NCBI RefSeq assembly: GCF_002288925.2
Contig: NW_022098076.1
Coordinates: forward strand, 90,489,933 to 90,553,932
DNA: 64,000 bases
Direction of reading: 5' to 3'
Source: Delphinapterus leucas
Taxonomy: Eukaryota; Chordata; Mammalia; Artiodactyla; Monodontidae
Part shown: positions 57,355 through 64,000 of the stretch, in pieces
Layout: every line of letters begins with the position of its first letter
Numbering within the stretch: the stretch's first letter is position 1
Translations under genes and position numbers: made by a program
Notes under the pieces: model-generated
The model's database searches: none
Seen by the model: only the letters and a program-made list of their open reading frames with translations
Told to the model about the DNA's origin: nothing

Positions 57355-57690
57355 TTATTTTCTCTGTAACACGCTTATCCTTGTAACAGTCCTGACTTCT
57401 ACCAGCCAGATGTTACTCTTCTCATGTTATTGTCACTAAGAAGAAACAGGTTTCAAGCAATCCGAGTCCTTGCTCAAAGCACAGCACTGAGACTTTCCAT
57501 TCAAGGCTGGCCTGTGAATCCCACTCTCCAAGCAAGAATGACGTCCCATGTGCCCTGTGCCAGGTGTTGGATTAGATTCAGAATTAATGTTCACCGAGCC
57601 CCACCTTTAAGCTGGCACAGCTAGGCTCTTCCACTGTCATCCTATTTCATTCTTAAAACAGCACTATGAGAGAAAGCCCACTGTATCCAT
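57355..57690 (-). mobile_element. Further MIR-like remnants
   Basis: 'cactaagaagaaacaggttt', 'ctgtcatcctatttcattct' and 'taaaacagcactatgagaga' suggest one or two more reverse MIR pieces. They are decayed. Confidence 0.45.
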
Positions 57691-57704
57691 TGAAAACATA
57701 ATTT

Positions 57705-58210
57705 TATTGTTTTTTTAAATTTCTAAAGTAATGCACACTCATGGTTTTTGCTTTTTTAAATCAAACTCTATAGAAATGTATAAAGTTAAAAATAAGGCTT
57801 CCACCCTCCCTCCCAGCACTTAGGCTCCATAAGAAACCATAAGTAGGTTATTTATCTTGTAGAGGTTTCTTACATATCCTTCCAGATAACGTCTGTACGT
57901 AGAGAAGCAGACCCATACATGGATACATTTATAATAGATACTTTCTTTTCTATCTAAGTGGGCTGATACTATTTTCCACTTGATTTTTACCAAATATATA
58001 GATAGATGTAGATATAGACATAGATCTTAGACATCTTCCCTTATCAGTAAACAAGTAAGCATCTATGGTATTCTTCCAAGCAGCTATTCAGTATTCCATT
58101 GAATGGCTGTCCTACAATTTATGTACCTGGGTCCCAAATTGATAGCTATATAAGTTATTTCTAGACGTTACAATTACATACAGTGTTGTGATAAGTTAGC
58201 TTTGTGAGCC
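57705..58210 (-). mobile_element. Old L1M-type LINE, 3' region
   Basis: In plus-strand order: 'aatttctaaagtaatgcaca', 'gaagcagacccatacatgga', 'gacatcttcccttatcagta', 'cagtattccattgaatggct' and 'ctacaatttatgtacctggg'. This matches a reverse old L1 3' region. Confidence 0.65.
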
Positions 58211-58680
58211 TTTTCTCACCTTCTGAGACGGCCCACACTCTGTCTGTGGAGTGTGTTTCTCTCTAAAGAAATCCACTTCTTCCCTATCACTGTGTCTCTC
58301 ACTGAGTTCTCTCTGCGATAAGACGTCAAGAGCCTGAGCTTCATTAGGTCCGGAAACCAGAGCTAAAACCCCACCGGATGGAAGATCTTAACTAGCTGAT
58401 GAAGCACTCTTCATTCCAGAGAAGGTCACAGTTCGCCCAGCACCACCTGATGCCAGGTGATCTCTGGACTGAAGTGATGCGGGCCCTGCAGGGCATCCCC
58501 GACCCTCATCAGCAATCCCGCCCTGGACGACAAGACTCCTCACAGGCACCGCCACCCCGCTGGGTTGTGACACACAGTTCCGAGGGCGTTAGTCCGCTCT
58601 GGTTCCCTTTGGCCGGCAAAGCAATAAAGCTACTCTTTTCTACTTCACCCCCCCCCACAAAAAAAATTAACTTTGTGTCT
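58211..58680. other. Unassigned stretch
   Basis: About 470 bases, GC-rich in the middle. A plus frame (58399-58773, 124 codons) runs into the following MIR and has no domain. Confidence 0.45.
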
Positions 58681-58855
58681 TGTGGGCAGGATCATTTAAC
58701 TCTATCCCAATCTTTTCATTTGTATAAAATGGGAATAAAAATGCTACCTCCCAAGAGGCTGTTGGGATGGTGAAAAGAGATAATAATGGAAAGCACTTAG
58801 AACAGTGCCTGGCATATTATAAACACACAGTAATTATTGAATATTATGATTAGAA
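58681..58855 (+). mobile_element. MIR SINE
   Basis: 'tttcatttgtataaaatggg', 'agagataataatggaaagca', 'agaacagtgcctggcatatt' and 'cacacagtaattattgaata' are a clear MIR 3' half. Confidence 0.8.
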
Positions 58856-59192
58856 ACCTTTGCAAGAATAAACAATACATTTCTGTAAGTAAAATTCATG
58901 TGTAAAAGAGTACAGACATTTAGAGTTTTGATAAACAAATTGTCTTCCTAAACATTTACTCTAAAAGTGTTCAACCTCACTCACAAACAAATGCAACTCA
59001 AAACAACATTGCAGGAAAAAACAACAACAGTGCGGCTCCATCTCCCACTGCCCTGATCTCCAGAGACTGAATGGCTAGAAGATTACGAGTGTTGATGAGG
59101 CTTTGGGGGAAGACGTTCTCATACTAATTGGCAGCATGTGTAAGAGGCTCCCTTGCTAATTTTGTCAGGCTGTTCTTGACATATCTATAGTG
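58856..59192. other. Unassigned stretch, probably old LINE
   Basis: 'caaatgcaactcaaaacaac' near 58988 resembles a diverged L1 motif, but the match is too short to define an element. Confidence 0.4.
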
Positions 59193-59203
59193 TGTTTCTT
59201 GTT

Positions 59204-59567
59204 TTTGTTTTTTTTAAAATAAATTTATTTATTTATTTATTTACTGGCTGTGTTGGGTCTTTGTTGCTGCGTGCGGGCTTTCTCTAGTTGCGGCGAGCAG
59301 GGGTTACACTTCGTTGCAGTGTGTGGGCTTCTTGTTCCTGTGGTTTCTCTTGCTGCGGAGCACAGGCTGTACGCGCATGGGCTTCAGTAGCTGCGGCATG
59401 TGGGCTCAGTAGTTGTGGCTCGTGGGCTCTAGAGCGCAGGCTCAGTAGTTGTGGCGCACGGGCTTAGTTGCTCCGCGGCATGTGGGATCTTCCCGGACCA
59501 GGGCTCGAACCCCGCGTCCCCTGCATTTGCAGGCAGATTCTTAACCACTGCGCCATGAGGGAAGCCC
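59204..59567 (-). mobile_element. CHR SINE, long form
   Basis: In reverse: 'tggctgtgttgggtctttgt', 'tcgtgggctctagagcgcag', B-box complement 'cagggctcgaacccc' near 59500, and head complement 'gcgccatgagggaagccc' near 59550. A perfect repeat 'tgtttcttgtt' flanks it at 59193-59203 and 59568-59578. Confidence 0.95.
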
Positions 59568-59849
59568 TGTTTCTTGTTATTTTGTTGTTGTTGTTTTTAA
59601 CAATTTTGCAGAGTCCAGTTTGGGCTTCAGTGACCCAGAGGTTGAGGGGTTGTGGGTAGCATCCCTCTGGTGAGAAAGGCCCTCCCAGGTGCCACAGGCC
59701 GGCTCCTGGGCCCAGGTGGTTCCCAGTGGGAGACTCTCAGTGTCTTTCAGCTCCTTTAAGATGTGGACTTACCATTCTGGCTGCACATAGGTCCACATAC
59801 AGCAACATGAAGCGATAGACTAAAGGACAGTGACCAGAGGATGGAGACC

Positions 59850-60030
59850 CTTCATTTAGAGGCTCTGAAGCCATTGGTTAAGAGACCAGGTATAGACTCC
59901 TTCCTCCACCAGCTACCACCGTGTGAGCTTGAGCAGGTTACTCGACCTCTCTCAGCCTCTTTCTCTCCTCAGCAAAATAAGGACAATATCCTTTCCTACC
60001 TCCAGGGCTGGTATTCAGCTACTGGCACCA
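59850..60030 (+). mobile_element. MIR SINE, 5' half
   Basis: 'gccattggttaagagaccag', 'gtgtgagcttgagcaggtta', 'ctctcagcctctttctctcc' and 'ccttcctacctccagggctg'-like sequence form a MIR 5' half and core. A possible 3' half occurs at about 60553-60617. Confidence 0.75.
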
Positions 60031-60264
60031 GGAGGGCCATAAAATGCTGGCCTAGTCCTGTACCAGCTGGTGAATAGCCACTGTCCTCATCTCTTTGCCT
60101 GAACCCTCTCCACGTCAACTCTTCCCACCCCTCCCCCAGGACTCTCCCCCAATTCCCCCTCAACTAAAGGGTTTATGCCTCTGGGACCCTGCTTTATCAC
60201 CGTGGCCAAGTCCACTTTTGATGATCATTGTTCATGTCCAACACAGCTGAATAATTGGAGTATC

Positions 60265-60516
60265 TTGCTCCTCTCTGCACACACTTGTGATGCTGGGAAC
60301 CGAGGGATACCTTCATGTCACAGAGGGGCCAGCAACACATCAGAGAGTCCTGGAGCGGGTGATAGTGTTATCCCTGGCAGCCATTCCTATGCTGAGTTGG
60401 CTGGAAATACCGTAAACTATGTACAGATAAATATATCCATTCAGCCCCCACTGAATGTTATCACCAAGGCAACTTCCTCTCAGTCAGATCCCCAAACTCC
60501 CCAGTCCACTCCAGTG
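60265..60516 (+). repeat. Inverted duplication, left arm
   Basis: 252 bases match the reverse complement of 61390-61641 with four mismatches (60282, 60285 and two adjacent near 60498), or 98.4%. The arm is unique-looking and shows no repeat family I know. It stays open in the plus frame within 60175-60594 (139 codons), and the same frame is open in the right arm. That frame has no domain I recognise. A palindrome (60503-60520) covers its right edge. Confidence 0.95.
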
Positions 60517-60552
60517 GACTCTTGCCCATCTCCTGAAGTCATGGAGTCTTGT

Positions 60553-60617
60553 GAGATAATGCACAGGAATCACCTGGTACTGCATACAACCTAGCCGCCA
60601 GTAATAAATGATGGTTA
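60553..60617 (+). mobile_element. Possible MIR 3' end
   Basis: 'gtgagataatgcacaggaat' followed by 'cacctggtactgcatacaac' and 'taataaatgatgg' resembles a MIR 3' end. The CHR SINE inserted at its end. Confidence 0.5.
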
Positions 60618-60815
60618 AGGCTTCCCTGGTGGCGCAGTGGTTGAGAGTCCACCTGCTGATGCAGGGGATGCGAGTTCGTGCCCCGGTCCGGGAAGATCCC
60701 ACATGCTGCGGAGCGGCTGGGCCCGTGAGCCCTGGCCGCTGAGCCTGCGCGTCCGGAGCCTGTGCTCCGCAACGGGAGAGGCCACCACGGTGAGAGGCCC
60801 GCATACCGCAAAAAA

Positions 60816-60845
<30 letters not shown>
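60618..60845 (+). mobile_element. CHR SINE, short form
   Basis: Head 'aggcttccctggtggcgcag', B box 'agttcgtgccccggtccggg', body 'gccctggccgctgagcctgc', end 'gagaggcccgcataccgc', then AAAT units to 60845. A perfect repeat 'aataaatgatggtta' flanks it at 60603-60617 and 60846-60860. It lies in the spacer of the inverted duplication. Confidence 0.96.
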
Positions 60846-60850
<5 letters not shown>

Positions 60851-60870
60851 ATGATGGTTATAATAGAAAC

Positions 60871-61389
60871 CCAACTATCAGTGCAAAACAGAGACAAGTG
60901 ATCATTGCACAGGATCGTGCTCATCTTCCACATCTCTCCAGCGTCCTCCAGGAAGGGATTCTTGTTTGTGGCATCTTAAAGAGAAGAACAGGAAGTGAAA
61001 AAGTCAAAGGCGACCCCATTACGTGGGACTAGAAAGGAGGAACATGGGAAACAGAGACAGGAGAGGATTTCTGGACAAATGCCTGAAAGGGGCTAGTTTG
61101 GAAATCAGTAACAGAAAGTGGGAGAAAGCCATAGCTTCAGGAAATGTTCCGTTTTCCCCTGAGAGGGGTAGCCAGAGGCTGACTCAGTGTGAAGCCAGTG
61201 AGCTCTACACTTTGGGGCCATTGGCTTGCAGGGGCCCTTCCAAGATGCTGGGAGGGGCCGCGTAATGCGTTGACACAGTCATATATGTTTTTGAAAACTG
61301 CAAAAGTAAGATGTTTTAACAGCAGTTTCTTAGGATCTCTCTCTCTTTCTCCACTCTTGTTCCTCTCTGTCAGCTTCTCACATCCGTGG
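60871..61389. other. Spacer of the inverted duplication, unassigned part
   Basis: About 520 bases without a repeat I can name. A TC-rich run lies at 61337-61352. Plus frames of 77-80 codons (61023-61422) have no family. Confidence 0.5.
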
Positions 61390-61641
61390 CACTGGAGTGG
61401 ACTGGGCTGTTTGGGGATCTGACTGAGAGGAAGTTGCCTTGGTGATAACATTCAGTGGGGGCTGAATGGATATATTTATCTGTACATAGTTTACGGTATT
61501 TCCAGCCAACTCAGCATAGGAATGGCTGCCAGGGATAACACTATCACCCGCTCCAGGACTCTCTGATGTGTTGCTGGCCCCTCTGTGACATGAAGGTATC
61601 CCTCGGTTCCCAGCATCACAGGTATGTGCAGAGAGGAGCAA
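61390..61641 (-). repeat. Inverted duplication, right arm
   Basis: This is the reverse-oriented copy of 60265-60516, equal in length, with no gap. Together with the spacer the structure spans 1,377 bases. No target-site duplication is visible at its outer ends. Confidence 0.95.
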
Positions 61642-62469
61642 AAATAAGTTTAAAGTAAGAAGCCAGTATCTCGACTGTGGGAAATCCTTCCAATCATTAC
61701 ATACATAAAATTATAAGCTGAAGATTCAGTTCTTATCGACGCCCAGCTAAAGCAGAAGTGCTCTCCCAACAGGAATATACCTATAATCCTGCACATACAG
61801 CTATTAATGGGCCATATTTTTCTCTTTATCCATGGGAATTGTGTAAATAGAACTTAGAATTTCTATGAAAGTTGTCTTAACCTGCAGCAGTAATACGAAC
61901 GGTAAGCATTTCTGTGTATAAAAATACATATTTTACCCACCCCAAATTTTGGATCGTGTGTTCCCATATCTGACACCTTTTGTCCTTACAAAGTCTGATG
62001 GTTCTAGATGAAACAACATGCAAAATTGCCATGTATCAGTAAAGCGGCCTAAGCCAACAAGGTTCTCATCAAAAACAATATTTTTCTGTAATTTGTAGCA
62101 CGAGAGCAACTCCATTACCAAATTATGTGTAATCAAAAGACCTACTGCATTTTCTTTACTCTTTATAAATAAATACTAATTTTGTGCCTAATTTTATAAT
62201 CATAATTTTGTATTCTTCCTCATGAGGCCCTCCAAAATTGTACAAGTTTCAGGCACAAATTGTACAAGCTTCAGATCCACAAAATCTGGATCTGTCCCTG
62301 CGTAAAATCATGGGGCAAGAAAACGTCTCTCTTTAAACTCTGTATTTTGAATTAACGTTAGACATAAAACATGTTGTAGAAGTAGTATACCCTGCTTCCA
62401 GCTCATGGTAACACAACCACAGTTTAATCAAGAACAGGAAATTAACATTGCCATGATATTAACTGAACT
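61642..62469. other. AT-rich unassigned stretch
   Basis: About 830 bases. A small direct repeat 'attgtacaag' occurs near 62237 and 62260. Otherwise nothing recognised. Confidence 0.45.
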
Positions 62470-63611
62470 GCAGACCTTACCAGAATCTGACGATTTTCCC
62501 TCGAATGTCCTTTTTCTGTTCCCAACTCTTGTCCAGGACCCCACATTGCGTTTCATTGTTGGGTCTCACTAGTTTCTTCCAGTCTCTGACAGACCCTTAG
62601 TCTTTCCCCATCTTTCATGACCTTGACGCTTGGAAGAACACTGATGGGTTATTTTGTAAGATGTTCCTCAGTTAAGGTCTGGCCAATGTTTCTTCATGAC
62701 TGGAACAAGAATATGGCCAAAATGACGTCATATCCTTTCAGTGCATCTTATCGAGGGGTTCATGGTGCCAAGACGTGTTGTTAACTGTGACACTTACCTC
62801 AATAATTTGGTTAAGTTGGTGTCTGCTGGGTTTCTCCATTGTAAAGTCATGCTTTCTTTTCTCAGTAGTGGATAAGAATCTTGAGACAGATACTTTGAGA
62901 CTATGCAAACCCTACTTCTCAAGCTCTCTCCCACTAATTTTAGCATTGGTGGATCTAGTCTGCAACAATTATTACTGAGGTGTTTGCTTAATGGTTCTTC
63001 TCTATTTCCCTCTTTTTGTGTTTACTTAGCAATTGAAATTCTATTTTAAGAAGGAGCTGTCTCTTCTCCCCTATTACTTACCTGTTTATTCAGTTATTTA
63101 TTTATACCAGTATGAACTCATGATGGCTTTTAATTTTATGCTATATGTTAAAATTCAACACGATCATCAACTGTTTTGTTGATCAAATGTTTCAGCTTTG
63201 GCCACGTGGGCTTCCTTCATGTTGACTCTTGTATTGCTTTGATAAGCCGCCATCTTTACTTGAGCATTTCCTTATATTTTATTTTGTCACCACAAGTTTC
63301 ATCTTGTATTTTTCCCACCCCAGCACTGGATCAACCAGTTTTCCCTGATTCCTATTTCTGGAGAATGCTGTTTAGAGACCAGGATCTGGGCAGCAGGTGT
63401 GCTCGTTGTTACCGGGGTATCATTGCTTCTCGGCTCTCTCAGAGACAGAGCTAAGACATGTATGTATATGTAAATGTCTAGTAACCCATCTGATACACAC
63501 ATCGGTATTTCTTTGTCTCTATAAAATCATGAGTTTGTACTGATACCTCTGATCCCAATTCAACACCACAGGGTTCATTTTAGCCTTTTCTAGGTAAAAA
63601 CATGGGCAAGG
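62470..63611 (-). mobile_element. Old L1M-type LINE, 3' UTR
   Basis: In plus-strand order: 'ttgtccaggaccccacattg', 'catctttcatgaccttgacg', 'atcatgagtttgtactgata' and 'cctctgatcccaattcaaca'. This is the reverse of the family seen at 2.44-3.25 kb. Plus frames at 62775-62978 and 63176-63454 are by-products. Confidence 0.65.
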
Positions 63612-64000
63612 CTACCTGTGTCATGGAAATGAAAGCAAAACCAATCCTCCAGAAACCTCTGGTCCATCCTGTAGCCCTGGGGTCTCATGGACACCCCTCA
63701 GGGGTTCATATCATTTAAGCTTCTCCTCTAGTGCCATAACTTAAAATAGGTGTAGGGCCTCAGGGTCCAATGGGAATAAGAAAATCACCTTTGTCATGTG
63801 TTTTGATCATAAAGCCAAGGGTACGAAAGAGAATTAAAGTGATCGAATTACAATTGTCAGTCCTCCAAATGTTACGACTGGTCAAGATTCAGATAAATTA
63901 AGATGCATGTATTAGGCTGAATTTTATTTCTAAAATTACACTTATTGACTTTGGAGCTGTACGAGTCCACAGCAACTAATTGCATTTCAGGTGGAAGAGT
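63612..64000. other. Unassigned stretch at window end
   Basis: About 390 bases without a recognised feature. It may belong to the preceding LINE. Confidence 0.4.

Noticed and set aside
60484..60933. 149-codon minus frame
   Set aside because: It is antisense to a CHR SINE and its AAAT tail, plus part of the left arm.
60265..61641. DNA transposon with 252-bp terminal inverted repeats
   Set aside because: No target-site duplication is visible at the outer ends, there is no transposase, and the arm ends show no recognised terminal motif. An inverted duplication fits better, although a foldback element is not fully excluded.

Overview
This window is nuclear DNA of a mammal, almost certainly a cetartiodactyl and most probably a whale or dolphin. 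The evidence is about twenty copies of a tRNA-Glu-derived SINE of the CHR type. Each copy starts with a block like 'ggcttccctggtggcgcagtgg', has a tRNA-like B box ('ggttcgagccc' or 'ggttcgtgccc') and ends in an A-rich tail. CHR SINEs are known from cetaceans, hippopotamuses and ruminants. I see none of the BovB LINE or Bov-tA SINE copies expected in 64 kb of ruminant DNA. The rest of the repeat load is general mammalian: L1, old L1M-type LINEs, L2, MIR, MLT1/MaLR-like LTRs and MER5-like hAT DNA transposons.

I find no host protein-coding gene, rRNA, tRNA gene or CRISPR that I can support. The long open frames are explained by SINE copies read on either strand, by L1 ORF2 tails, by a GT-rich simple repeat (246 codons), or by chance in GC-rich unique DNA. 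The window therefore looks intergenic or deep-intronic, and its content is a layered record of transposition.

Layout: 0-5 kb is mostly LINE-derived: old L1M tails, an L1 with an inverted 5' part, and two CHR SINEs in one target site. 5.8-6.35 kb is a TTGG-rich array. 7-10.3 kb is mainly unique and GC-rich, with a short L1 at 8.55-8.84 kb. 10.3-13.1 kb is reverse-strand L1 interrupted by two SINEs. 13.6-17.6 kb holds a MIR, two reverse-strand LTRs, an L1 and a SINE. 17.6-24 kb is mostly unique DNA with one LTR and three SINEs. 24.3-25.7 kb has an AT microsatellite, a 126-bp tandem duplication, an LTR and a SINE. 26-39 kb alternates unique sequence with L1, MIR, MLT1 and SINE copies. 39.78-40.93 kb is a nested L1 insertion. 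41-45 kb is mostly unique. 45.4-47.6 kb is old L1M split by an LTR and a SINE. 48-60 kb has further SINEs, an L1, an LTR and an L2. 60.27-61.64 kb carries a nearly perfect 252-bp inverted duplication around a SINE. The end of the window is reverse-strand L1M.

No set of genes here works together. The most unusual structures are the inverted duplication (98.4% identical arms, one arm edge at a short palindrome), the doubly used SINE target site, the nested L1 with nested target-site duplications, the TTGG array with two-tetrad quadruplex potential, and a mosaic SINE that links the short and long CHR forms. Family names come from memory of consensus sequences, so LTR and old-LINE subfamily names are tentative.
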